From positions 109,804 through 173,803 of the forward strand of contig CAYPPG010000008.1 of NCBI GenBank assembly GCA_964412555.1: DNA of 64,000 nt. Reading direction: 5' to 3'. Below, piece after piece: positions 9,755-17,365 of the stretch (position 1 is its first letter; every line of letters starts with the position of its first letter). The position numbers were made by a program, and so were the translations under genes. The notes under the pieces were generated by a model. It was given only the letters and a program-made list of their open reading frames with translations. It made no database searches and was not told the origin of the DNA. This stretch comes from CAYPPG01 sp964412555. GTDB taxonomy: Bacteria > Hinthialibacterota > Hinthialibacteria > Hinthialibacterales > Hinthialibacteraceae.

Positions 9755-10828
9755 ATGAAATCAAGATACGTAATGAATTTATTCTTTCCTATTTTTATGA
9801 TTCTCGTGATTTTGAATTGTGAATCGGCGACTGTTCAAATTGCGAAAGGCTCTTATCCCGATCTTGTGTTGGATCAAAAAGGCAAGATCCATTTGGTTTA
9901 TGTTCGCGACGGTTTTTTGTATTACCGGAATTATTCGGTCCGCGACGAGATATGGAGTGACGAGCAGGCTGTGGGGGTGGAAGTGGAGAAAGTGCATCGC
10001 AGTGATCCGGAGATTGTTATGGATTCGAAGGGGCGGCCTCATGTGATGGTCGGCGCATATTATGCGTATTGGAATGGGGAGGAATGGATTGTAATCGATC
10101 CGGATGTGGTTCGGGATACGGCGTTGGCTATCGATTCGAAGGACACGGTGTATATTTGCCGGCGGGGTGGCTCCAATGGCGGATTTCTGGGTGTGCGGGC
10201 GAAGGGGAAGCATGAGAAGCAATTTCGTTCGCTCCAAGATCCGGATATCGGCGGGGGATTTAAAGCGGGGCGGAATGATCATGTGTATGGCGATATTGCC
10301 GTGAATCCGTTGGATGATTCGATTCATGTTGTGTATCGGCATGGGACGCCGGTGAATTGCGCGTACCGGTATTCGGTGGATGGTGGCAAGACCTGGCGCG
10401 GGGGTGGAATCAGCGACGATGACCGGGAAGCGCCGAGTATCGCGATTTCCGATGATGGCGAAGTGTTTGTTGTGACGGGGAGAGGTATGGTGTACAGAAA
10501 AACCGGTGAGCCGTGCGAATGGGAATCGTTGGGAGAAGCGGTGCCAGCCGGGCGGCGGGATCGTCCGCAGGTTGGATGTGGGCCTGACGGGATGTTGATC
10601 GTTACCAGTTTTGGGGGATTGTTCACCATTTGGAAAGGCGAGTGGCTTGGCGTTCAAAAAGTGACGGAACAGAACGACAAACCGGTAGGATTCATGAAAA
10701 TGGTTTGTGGTCAGGATGCAATCTATGCGGTGTGGGAAAAGGGGGAAGAGGTGAATAATGACGAAATCGCGGGGACATCCGATTTGATGTTTACCGTTCT
10801 GCCAATGTCAAAATTTTATAATAAATAA
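9755..10828 (+). CDS. secreted Asp-box beta-propeller protein (sialidase-like)
   Basis: About 357 residues from the ATG at 9755, with GGAG 10 bases upstream inside the end of the antitoxin gene. An N-terminal signal (FFPIFMILVILNCES) may end in a lipobox-like LNC, so a lipoprotein is possible. The body repeats short blades with PDLVLDQKGKIHLVYV, PEIVMDSKGRPHVMV and one Asp box, YSVDGGKTW. Sialidase/BNR-like propeller fold is likely; enzymatic activity is not supported because catalytic Arg/Tyr/Glu sets cannot be assigned. The end overlaps the convergent LysE gene by 13 bases. Confidence 0.72.
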   Translation: MKSRYVMNLFFPIFMILVILNCESATVQIAKGSYPDLVLDQKGKIHLVYVRDGFLYYRNYSVRDEIWSDEQAVGVEVEKVHRSDPEIVMDSKGRPHVMVGAYYAYWNGEEWIVIDPDVVRDTALAIDSKDTVYICRRGGSNGGFLGVRAKGKHEKQFRSLQDPDIGGGFKAGRNDHVYGDIAVNPLDDSIHVVYRHGTPVNCAYRYSVDGGKTWRGGGISDDDREAPSIAISDDGEVFVVTGRGMVYRKTGEPCEWESLGEAVPAGRRDRPQVGCGPDGMLIVTSFGGLFTIWKGEWLGVQKVTEQNDKPVGFMKMVCGQDAIYAVWEKGEEVNNDEIAGTSDLMFTVLPMSKFYNK

Positions 10829-11427
10829 TACAATCCTTCACGGAAAAAGAGAACCGCGAAGAGCCAGAGAATGATGCCGAGAAAACGGTTGATGTAAACA
10901 TAAAGAGCGCTCTTCAGAAATTGCCGCCACCCACCGATGATGTAGGCGATACCGATCTTTGCTCCGACTAGGCATACATAAAACGCGAATAGAAACAGTG
11001 CTGCCGAGGTGGTTGCTTCTTGAGACGCTTTGATGACGATCGGGGAACCGATGGTGAGCCAGAACAGGTAGGGATGAGGGTTGAGCGTGTTGGTGATGAT
11101 TCCTTTTTTCAATGATTGAGGTTTGACGGCTTCGATTTCGGTTTCCATGCCGCTGAAGCGGATGCTTTCGTAGCCGAGATAGACCAGAAATGCCGCGCCG
11201 AAGAGGGAGATGAATCCCAATACCGTTTCGAGGTTTGGGATTTGGGATAATAAAAATAGGGTTACGGCGATGATGGGCATGTCGGTTATCAAAGGGGAGA
11301 GTGCGACTTTTATGCCTTCTTTACGGCCGTAGCGTAAACTTTGGGACACGACCAGGGTTAGTATCGGGCCGGGGGAGAAGCCGGCGCTGGTGCCAAGGAT
11401 GATGCCCATAATGAAATAGGAGTACAC
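10816..11427 (-). CDS. LysE/RhtB family amino-acid exporter
   Basis: 203 residues starting at a GTG (11427) with GAGGT close upstream; an in-frame ATG lies at codon 7. Five to six hydrophobic segments are visible and the N-terminal signature GTSAGFSPGPILTLVVSQSL is typical of LysE/RhtB proteins. NTLNPHPYLFW in the fourth helix region also fits. The inner-membrane exporter probably moves amino acids or related solutes; the substrate is unknown. Confidence 0.88.
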   Translation of the reverse strand: MYSYFIMGIILGTSAGFSPGPILTLVVSQSLRYGRKEGIKVALSPLITDMPIIAVTLFLLSQIPNLETVLGFISLFGAAFLVYLGYESIRFSGMETEIEAVKPQSLKKGIITNTLNPHPYLFWLTIGSPIVIKASQEATTSAALFLFAFYVCLVGAKIGIAYIIGGWRQFLKSALYVYINRFLGIILWLFAVLFFREGLYYLL

Positions 11428-11445
11428 GGTGACCTCGTACCAAAT

Positions 11446-11522
11446 ACCCCAAAGGGGTTAAAGATGAAAGCCAGTGGGCAGCGCCCCTGGAAATAGTTAT
11501 CTTCTGCCACCCCGTTGGGGGA
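11446..11522 (-). repeat. hairpin module, left copy (inverted relative to 12879-12965)
   Basis: Three successive dyads: ACCCCAAAGGGGT (11446-11458), CCAGTGGGCAGCGCCCCTGG (11471-11490) and CCACCCCGTTGGGGG (from 11507). Read on the minus strand, the core CCAGGGGCGCTGCCCACTGG followed by CTTTCAT matches the right copy at 12917-12943 with one mismatch in the 20-base core. The two copies bracket the beta-helix gene in opposite orientation. Confidence 0.75.
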
Positions 11523-11526
11523 GAAT

Positions 11527-12849
11527 TTATTTCTTTCGTCGGTCGTCCAGTTTTTTCGGAGCTTCGATTTTGTTGCCTTCGAGGGTGATATCGCCGGCTT
11601 TTTCTTCGATGAGGATGCCGACGGTTTGGGTTTGTTCTACATCCGGGCGGGTGTCGCGGATGATGTTGTTTTTGAAAATGAGACCGTTGGTTTCGCCGCG
11701 GATGCGAATGCCGGCGGTGTCGCTTTCCGTGCCGTTATTTTCGATGATGTTGTTTTCTAGTAAATTGCGATGGCCGGCCATGCCGAGAGTTTCGTTGCGG
11801 AAGAAGACGCCGTTGCTGTGATTTGCGATGACGTGATTGTTGCGCAGCACATTATCCGAATCTTTGTGGCCGATGGAGATTCCGAAACGACCGTTGTTTT
11901 CCAGGATATTGTTTTCAAACAGACCGTGGCGGACACGCCAACAGAGGAACAAGCCGTCGGTACCGTTGCCGCGTGCAATACAATTTTGAATTGTGGGGCG
12001 CTGTGAGCCGCTGCCGGGATGGAGGCCAAGATTGGTGTTGTTTTCGCAAATGCAGTTCCGTACTATTACATCGTTCGACTGTTGAAAACTGATCCCATCG
12101 CCGTTGTAATTGCGGACAATGCAATTTTCAATAACGGTGCCGAATCCGCGATAGAGAAATATTCCCGCTCCGCGGCAGCCATTCAGGAAGGTGTTATTTT
12201 CTTTGTTTCCGTCGATTGTGATATTTTCGATTTTTGCGCCTTCGATGTGATAGCCGCTGACGACGGGGTAGACGGTTTGTGCTGAAGCATCGTTGTGAAC
12301 CATGCAGTCGGACATCAATGGAGCGTCTATGGAGAAGGTATTTCCTCTTTTGCCGGTGATGCGTCCGACGGTGGTGTGAAATCCTCCTGCGTTTTTGTCC
12401 CAGATGGCTACTCCGTAACCGACTTCGAATCCGTCGGGATTGACAACGGTAATTTGTTCCTCGCCGAAATCACCGTCGAGGGCGAGTTTTGAAGAAACAC
12501 TATCCGATTTGCGTAGAACGGTTTTTTCATTCTGACCGCGAACGGTGACGTGGGAGCGGAGATGGAGGGAATCGTGCATCGTGTAGGTTCCCTCGCCGAT
12601 GATGACGGTGCCGTCGCCAAGACCGGCGATGTAATCGACAGCCGCTTGAAGGGCACGGTTGTCCGATCCGATGATCACCGCGTCTTCTTGACCGACGGTG
12701 ATGGAGGGGAGTTCCGTCATTTGGGAATGCATGGCTTTGGGGAGTTGTTGTTCGTCTTTTGGAGGGGAGAAGTCTTGTTGGACTTCTGCGGCGATCGTGG
12801 TTGATGCGATGGCGATGAGTATTAGAAAGAAAAATTTGTGATTTGTCAT
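11527..12849 (-). CDS. secreted right-handed parallel beta-helix protein
   Basis: 440 residues with a signal peptide (FFFLILIAIASTTIAA). A short N-terminal linker leads to DAVIIGSDNRALQAAVDYIA, typical of pectate-lyase-like beta-helix entry segments, then many rungs of the Asn-ladder type (IENCIVRN, IVRNCICENN, FKNNIIRD, LENNIIENN). This is the PF13229-type fold used by polysaccharide lyases, epimerases and binding proteins. No specific catalytic residues can be assigned. GGAG precedes the ATG. Inverted hairpin modules flank the gene on both sides. Confidence 0.85.
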   Translation of the reverse strand: MTNHKFFFLILIAIASTTIAAEVQQDFSPPKDEQQLPKAMHSQMTELPSITVGQEDAVIIGSDNRALQAAVDYIAGLGDGTVIIGEGTYTMHDSLHLRSHVTVRGQNEKTVLRKSDSVSSKLALDGDFGEEQITVVNPDGFEVGYGVAIWDKNAGGFHTTVGRITGKRGNTFSIDAPLMSDCMVHNDASAQTVYPVVSGYHIEGAKIENITIDGNKENNTFLNGCRGAGIFLYRGFGTVIENCIVRNYNGDGISFQQSNDVIVRNCICENNTNLGLHPGSGSQRPTIQNCIARGNGTDGLFLCWRVRHGLFENNILENNGRFGISIGHKDSDNVLRNNHVIANHSNGVFFRNETLGMAGHRNLLENNIIENNGTESDTAGIRIRGETNGLIFKNNIIRDTRPDVEQTQTVGILIEEKAGDITLEGNKIEAPKKLDDRRKK

Positions 12850-12878
12850 TATTTTTTCTCCTGAGAATGGTTTTCTTC

Positions 12879-12965
12879 CACCCCTTCAGGGTGGGTATTT
12901 TTGTTTTTCAAATTTACCAGGGGCGTTGCCCACTGGCTTTCATATGTCACCCCTTCAGGGTGGGT
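12879..12965 (+). repeat. hairpin module, right copy
   Basis: CCACCCCTTCAGGGTGG (from 12879), CCAGGGGCGTTGCCCACTGG (12917-12936) and CACCCCTTCAGGGTG (from 12948) are three dyads in the reverse order and orientation of the module at 11446-11522. The last dyad with its TTTTGGCTTTCAG tail seems to be the founder unit of the tandem array that follows. Confidence 0.75.
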
Positions 12966-13310
12966 TTTGGCTTTCAGGTGACACCTCAAAAGGGTGGGTT
13001 TTGGCTTTCAGGTGACACCTCAAAAGGGTGGGTTTTGGCTTTCATGTGACACCTCAAAAGGGTGGGTTTTGGTTTTCATGTGACACCTCAAAAGNNNNNN
13101 NNNNNNNNNNNNNNNNNNNNNNNNNNNNNNNNNNNNNNNNNNNNNNNNNNNNNNNNNNNNNNNNNNNNNNNNNNNNNNNNNNNNNNNNNNNNNNGTGACA
13201 CCTCAAAAGGGTGGGTTTTGGCTTTCATGTGACACCTCAAAAGGGTGGGCTTTGGTTATCATGTGACACCTCAAAAGAGTGAGTTTTCGCTTTCAATGTT
13301 ACTCCCTGTA
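12946..13310 (+). repeat. 34-bp tandem repeat array (interrupted by assembly gap)
   Basis: Units begin at 12978, 13012, 13046 and 13080, then after the gap at 13195, 13229 and 13263, each 34 bp apart and nearly identical (GTGACACCTCAAAAGGGTGG then GTTTTGGCTTTCAT). The units touch with no spacers, so this is not CRISPR. Each unit still holds the CACC...GGTG dyad. The last unit and the tail to about 13310 are degenerate. The period is not a multiple of 3, so the open frames across it are meaningless. True copy number is unknown. Confidence 0.93.
13095..13194. other. assembly gap (100 N) inside the tandem array
   Basis: Exactly 100 N. The distance from the unit at 13080 to the one at 13195 is 115, not a multiple of 34, so 100 is a placeholder and not a measured length. 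Confidence 0.97.
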
Positions 13311-13350
13311 GGGTGGGATTTTGCGAATTTGATTAAGTGGAATGTATTTT

Positions 13351-14538
13351 TTATATATCCAATTCTGCGTCGAACTCTTGTTTTTCGTTCATCATTTCAT
13401 CCCACGTATATTCTTTGTTGCGATAGGAGGCGGTGCGTCCCAGGATTGCGGTGAGAGTGGACTCTACTCCTTGAGCGATTTCGTTGACGTAGTCTTTGTT
13501 CACGATAGAATCGTATAGCGCTTTCACTTTGCGGATTTCGTTGGGTTCCTGATCGCCTTCGAATTTCCAGGCGTTTTCTCCGCGGATATTGACAGGATGA
13601 TTGATCGAATCGAAAACGCCTTTTGCGCCGTTGAAGCGTTCACCCGCGTCGCCCCAGCCGAGGTCGAGGAATTGTGTGGAGGCAAAAACGAGTTCGACGT
13701 TGTTCGGGTACCAGAAGGTCACGCCGTAGTGATCCCAGGTGTCTCCTACTTGCGTACGTATTTTTCGTCCGCCGGTTCCGTAGGCTTTCACCGGGTGGGT
13801 TTGCATGATCCAGTTGCAGACGTCGAGGATGTGGATGTTTTGCTCGACCAGGATATCGCCGGAGAGGACGATGTCGAAAACCCAGTTGCGAATTCGTTTT
13901 TCCTGTTCGGGCATCCCGGGTTTGTGGCGGGGGCTGAGCCAGCCGGAATGGTAGTGGGCTTGGGCACAGACGATTTCACCGATATCACCGTTGTGAATAC
14001 GTTTTACCCCTTCTTGCATATCTTCACTGAAACGGGTTTGAAATCCGACCATCGCACTGATTTTGCCTTTAGCCTTTTCCCCCGCTTCAAGGACTCGTAG
14101 AGAACCGACAGTATCAACTGCTACCGGTTTTTCCATATAGACGTGCTTACCGGCATCGACAGCCGCTTCAAAATGTTGGGGGTGAAAATAGGGAGGGCTG
14201 GTAATGATGACAGTGTCGACATCTGTGTTCAAGAGCTTTTGATAAGCATCGAAGCCGACAAAGGTTTTAGGATCGTCGGATTCGAAATTTTGCTTGGTTC
14301 CGGCGACGCGGTCTTCGTAGGGATCGGCGAGAGCGGCGATTCGGCTGTTTGTGTGCCGCCGGAAGTTGGTCGCGTCATGGTTACCGCGGCCTCCGCAGCC
14401 GATGAGGCCGATCGCCATGGCAGAATTCGCATCTGCAGAGAAAACGGATTCCGGTTTCATGATTGAAAAAGTGGTGGTTGCCAGGAAGGACGATTTAACG
14501 AAATTGCGCCGGGTTACATTATTGGATTTGTCGGACAT
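13351..14538 (-). CDS. Tat-exported Gfo/Idh/MocA family oxidoreductase
   Basis: 395 residues. The N-terminus TRRNFVKSSFLATTTFS is a twin-arginine signal. The Rossmann motif GLIGCGGRGNHD follows at about residue 42, then TSPPYFHPQHFEAAVDAGKH and YMEKPVAVD, the EKP motif typical of Gfo/Idh/MocA. The C-terminal alpha/beta domain ends with a Glu-rich tail. Predicted NAD(P)-dependent sugar or polyol dehydrogenase acting outside the cytoplasm; the substrate is unknown. GAAGGGAG precedes the ATG. The 3' end abuts the degenerate end of the tandem array. Confidence 0.9.
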   Translation of the reverse strand: MSDKSNNVTRRNFVKSSFLATTTFSIMKPESVFSADANSAMAIGLIGCGGRGNHDATNFRRHTNSRIAALADPYEDRVAGTKQNFESDDPKTFVGFDAYQKLLNTDVDTVIITSPPYFHPQHFEAAVDAGKHVYMEKPVAVDTVGSLRVLEAGEKAKGKISAMVGFQTRFSEDMQEGVKRIHNGDIGEIVCAQAHYHSGWLSPRHKPGMPEQEKRIRNWVFDIVLSGDILVEQNIHILDVCNWIMQTHPVKAYGTGGRKIRTQVGDTWDHYGVTFWYPNNVELVFASTQFLDLGWGDAGERFNGAKGVFDSINHPVNIRGENAWKFEGDQEPNEIRKVKALYDSIVNKDYVNEIAQGVESTLTAILGRTASYRNKEYTWDEMMNEKQEFDAELDI

Positions 14539-14616
14539 TTGTGAATTCTCCCTTCAGGATTTACTCTTTTGGTGTTTTCGTATATATAAACTGTGTTGGT
14601 TTTCGTTCTGAGAACA

Positions 14617-14699
14617 GCCGACAGGATGTCGGCGATACATTTTGTGGTGCAAACATCCTGTCTGCCCAGATTGTGGTGCGGACATCCTGTCTGCACAGT
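14617..14699. repeat. intergenic dyad and 29-bp direct repeats (ATCCTGT family)
   Basis: A perfect hairpin GCCGACA-GGA-TGTCGGC (14617-14633) is followed by two 29-bp direct repeats starting at 14642 and 14671 (TTGTGGTGC..ACATCCTGTCTGC). They sit in the divergent gap between two Gfo/Idh/MocA genes. Related motifs occur at 25990-26016 and 29339-29365. Confidence 0.65.
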
Positions 14700-14765
14700 T
14701 ATAGTACGTTATCTTATTGCAATTATATAGGTTCAAGGAAGAGCGAATGAACAAGGAGTTGTCCA

Positions 14766-16094
14766 ATGAGTGTTTCCACAAAACAGACGAGGCGTAGTTT
14801 TTTGCGAAGAAGCGCAGGTTTGGGGATTGCCGGCTTGTCGTTTCCGTCTATTTTTCCGAATGGGGTATTTTCGGGAGCGAATGACCGGATTGGAATCGGG
14901 ATGATCGGGATGGGGCGGCAGGCGCTGTATTCGAATGTGAAATTTTTCCTCAATTCACCGGAATCTCAAGTTCTTGCCGCATGTGATGTCGATTCGTGGC
15001 GGCTTGAACAAGCCAAAAAGGCTGTGGAAGAGCATTATGCAAAAGAGAAATCCTCTGGAAAATATACTGGGTGTGACACAACAGGAGATTTTCGGGAAAT
15101 TTTAACGAGGGACGATATCGATGCAGTGATGATTTCGACACCGGATCACTGGCATGTGCCGATGGCTGTCATGGCAGCGAAAGCGGGAAAGCATATCTGC
15201 TGTGAAAAGCCTTTGACGCTATGCATTGCGGAGGGACGGGTGTTGAGTGATACGGTGAGTAAGCAAGGTGTTATTTTCCGAACCGATAGTGAGTTCCGTT
15301 CGCTGCCGGTTTTTCACCGTCAGTGTGAATTGGTGTTGAACGGCCGCATCGGGAAGATTCATACGATCAAGACAGGAGTACCAAAAGGAGATGTCGGATG
15401 TCCGCCGCAGCCGAAGATGCCGGTGCCGGATGAGTTGAATTACATGATGTGGCTGGGGCCGGCCCCGCTGGCGCCCTATACGTTGAAGCGTGTTCATCCG
15501 CGGCATGATTTCAGCCGCCCGGGATGGATGCGGGTGCGTGATTATTGCGAAGGTATGATTACGAATTGGGGGGCGCATCTGAACGACATCGCGCAATGGG
15601 GAAACGGCACCGACCATACCGGGCCGGTGGAAGTGGAAGGGAAGGGAACTTACCCGCAAGAGGGATTGTGGGGCGTGCTGCTCGATTTTGACGTTCACTA
15701 TAAATATGCGAATGGTGTTCGCATGAATTATTCAACAAGCCGTCCATTTGTTCGTTTCGAAGGAGACGAAGGATGGATCGAGGCGGATTATAGCAGCCGA
15801 AAATTGACCGCTTCATCGGATTCGATCTTGGACTCGAAAATCAAAGATGATGAAATCCACCTACCGCAGATTCCGGAAAAGCAGGATTTTATCAATGCGA
15901 TCAAAGGGAGAGGCGAAACATTGGCCGATGCGGAAATTGGACACCGCACGACTTCCCTTTGCCAAATCGGACATATCGCGATTCAAGTGGGCGAGAAATT
16001 GGAGTGGAATCCGGAAACGGAGACGTTTAAAGGGAATGAGGAAGCGAATCGGTTGCTGACACGGCCTATGCAAGAACCGTGGAATATCCTTTAG
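14766..16094 (+). CDS. Tat-exported Gfo/Idh/MocA family oxidoreductase
   Basis: 442 residues. Twin-arginine signal TRRSFLRRSAGLGIAGLSF, Rossmann motif GIGMIGMGRQ, then STPDHWHVPMAVMAAKAGKH and CCEKPLTLC (EKP motif). A later MITNWGAHLNDIAQWG segment and the C-terminal RLLTRPMQEPWNI tail are typical of the long planctomycete-type members. Predicted periplasmic NAD(P)-dependent sugar oxidoreductase. It is transcribed divergently from 13351-14538, from which it differs clearly in sequence. An FAD-oxidoreductase fragment follows 60 bases downstream. Confidence 0.92.
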   Translation: MSVSTKQTRRSFLRRSAGLGIAGLSFPSIFPNGVFSGANDRIGIGMIGMGRQALYSNVKFFLNSPESQVLAACDVDSWRLEQAKKAVEEHYAKEKSSGKYTGCDTTGDFREILTRDDIDAVMISTPDHWHVPMAVMAAKAGKHICCEKPLTLCIAEGRVLSDTVSKQGVIFRTDSEFRSLPVFHRQCELVLNGRIGKIHTIKTGVPKGDVGCPPQPKMPVPDELNYMMWLGPAPLAPYTLKRVHPRHDFSRPGWMRVRDYCEGMITNWGAHLNDIAQWGNGTDHTGPVEVEGKGTYPQEGLWGVLLDFDVHYKYANGVRMNYSTSRPFVRFEGDEGWIEADYSSRKLTASSDSILDSKIKDDEIHLPQIPEKQDFINAIKGRGETLADAEIGHRTTSLCQIGHIAIQVGEKLEWNPETETFKGNEEANRLLTRPMQEPWNIL

Positions 16095-16153
16095 TTGAAT
16101 GGCTGGTAAGGGGGTTGTGATATCCAGCCTGAATTACAGGAGGAGAGATCATA

Positions 16154-16327
16154 ATGTACGCAAAATGTTGGATACTTTCATGCCTTCTTTTCATCACATC
16201 TGTGGGCATGGCAGACACGACGGTGCTTGTGGAAGCCGAAAGTTTTGAGAATCTCGGCGGATGGGTGATTGATCAACAATTCATGGACGAGATGGGATCG
16301 CCGTTTTTGCTTTCAACCCTTTTATAA
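16154..16327 (+). pseudogene. N-terminal fragment of FAD-dependent oxidoreductase (paralogue of 18157-21111)
   Basis: From the ATG at 16154 (AGGAGAGATC upstream) 57 codons run to TAA at 16325. They encode a signal peptide and then VLVEAESFENLGGWVIDQQF, which matches the mature start of the full gene at 18157 (LWLEAESFEHTGGWVNDSQF). Similarity also holds at DNA level up to about 16313 (GATGGGATCGCCGTTT against GATGGGTTCTCCTTAT) and then stops abruptly. The rest of the gene is missing, replaced by the end of the convergent CarH-like gene, which overlaps it. Confidence 0.85.
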
Positions 16328-17168
16328 AAGCGACTAATTCGACCAATGAACCAATGCAATGGATATTTGACTGCGAGTTCACTTTTCTGTTTTGACTTTC
16401 CTTTCCTCCGATGATCAATTTACTACCGTACTGATCGGAAACCTGTACCAGTTCTTCCATGGCCGAATCGAATTTGATCCCACGTTTCTTGTAACTGATA
16501 CTCAGCCAAACCAGATGGGGTTGATATTGGGCAATTGCACTGTGGAAGACCTCGAATGGGGTATTGGGACCATAGTTAATGGCTTTCATTCCTTCGGATG
16601 CCAGAACTGTTGCTACTGATAAAGAAGGAAGGATATAAGGATCTCCTGACGGAGCACCTCCAAGGGCGATAGGTGCATTTTGGGCAGGCTGAAAAATCGT
16701 TCGAATTCCGTTCAAGGTTTGGATGCAGATATCTGTCGCTCGATGTTCAATGCCGATTCCGGTTTGATCATGCTTCCATAGTTCACCGATTCGAGCCATG
16801 GATGATTGGATAGGGCCATCGATGATTCCGGCAACGCTTGATCCGTTCAAATAGAGATAGATAATCAATCCTTTGGCTTTTTCGGCTTGTCCGGTCAGTA
16901 AGAAAGTATGGAATTGATCCGATGCAGATGCGCTTGCGAGTGGATCGCCGGAGAGATATTTCAATTCCGAAAATCCGAAAATCTCCGGTTTGGCTAAAGG
17001 GATTTTGTTGGTGCGGATAAACTGAATGGCTGTTTCGACGGCAATCTTGCGGTGACCGCCTTCCGTTTTTTCCGCTTGGATCTTTCCTTGGTCAACCCAA
17101 CGTTTGATCGTCGATTCGCTCAAGTCGACTGCTTGGGATAACTCTTTTGGGGAGAGATAGAACTTCAC
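16281..17168 (-). CDS. MerR/CarH-like regulator with cobalamin-binding-type domains
   Basis: 295 residues from a GTG at 17168. Residues 1-55 are a MerR/excisionase helix-turn-helix (STIKRWVDQGKIQ then EGGHRKI). Residues about 80-160 match the helical B12-binding cap, with a perfect Wx9EH motif: W131, E141, H142. Residues about 168-280 look like the Rossmann-type B12-binding domain, but the ExHxxG-type axial-ligand motif reads GDPYILP, with Tyr at the His position. It may be cobalamin-independent or use another ligand. The last residues (AIPSRP) are encoded by sequence belonging to the FAD-oxidoreductase fragment, so the original C-terminus has been altered. Confidence 0.8.
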   Translation of the reverse strand: MKFYLSPKELSQAVDLSESTIKRWVDQGKIQAEKTEGGHRKIAVETAIQFIRTNKIPLAKPEIFGFSELKYLSGDPLASASASDQFHTFLLTGQAEKAKGLIIYLYLNGSSVAGIIDGPIQSSMARIGELWKHDQTGIGIEHRATDICIQTLNGIRTIFQPAQNAPIALGGAPSGDPYILPSLSVATVLASEGMKAINYGPNTPFEVFHSAIAQYQPHLVWLSISYKKRGIKFDSAMEELVQVSDQYGSKLIIGGKESQNRKVNSQSNIHCIGSLVELVAFIKGLKAKTAIPSRP

Positions 17169-17365
17169 GGATTCGAACCATTTGGGCCGCTTTTACAAAG
17201 GATATGAATGAAAATTCATTCAATCTTAATTCATTTTATCAGAATTATACAACTTTATAGAAGAAGAAGCAAGAATATATATAATTATTGAACGGGAAAA
17301 CGTTCAGAATTTCAATTCGATGGCTTGAGGAACTTTTAATGGAAGGGAGTCGATTTTTTCTTTTG

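Noticed and set aside
12843..13049. Small protein encoded across the 34-bp repeats
   Set aside because: The period is not a multiple of three, so the frame changes from unit to unit, and the protein is only translated repeat.
12946..13310. CRISPR array
   Set aside because: The 34-bp units are adjacent with no unique spacers, and no cas gene is in the window.
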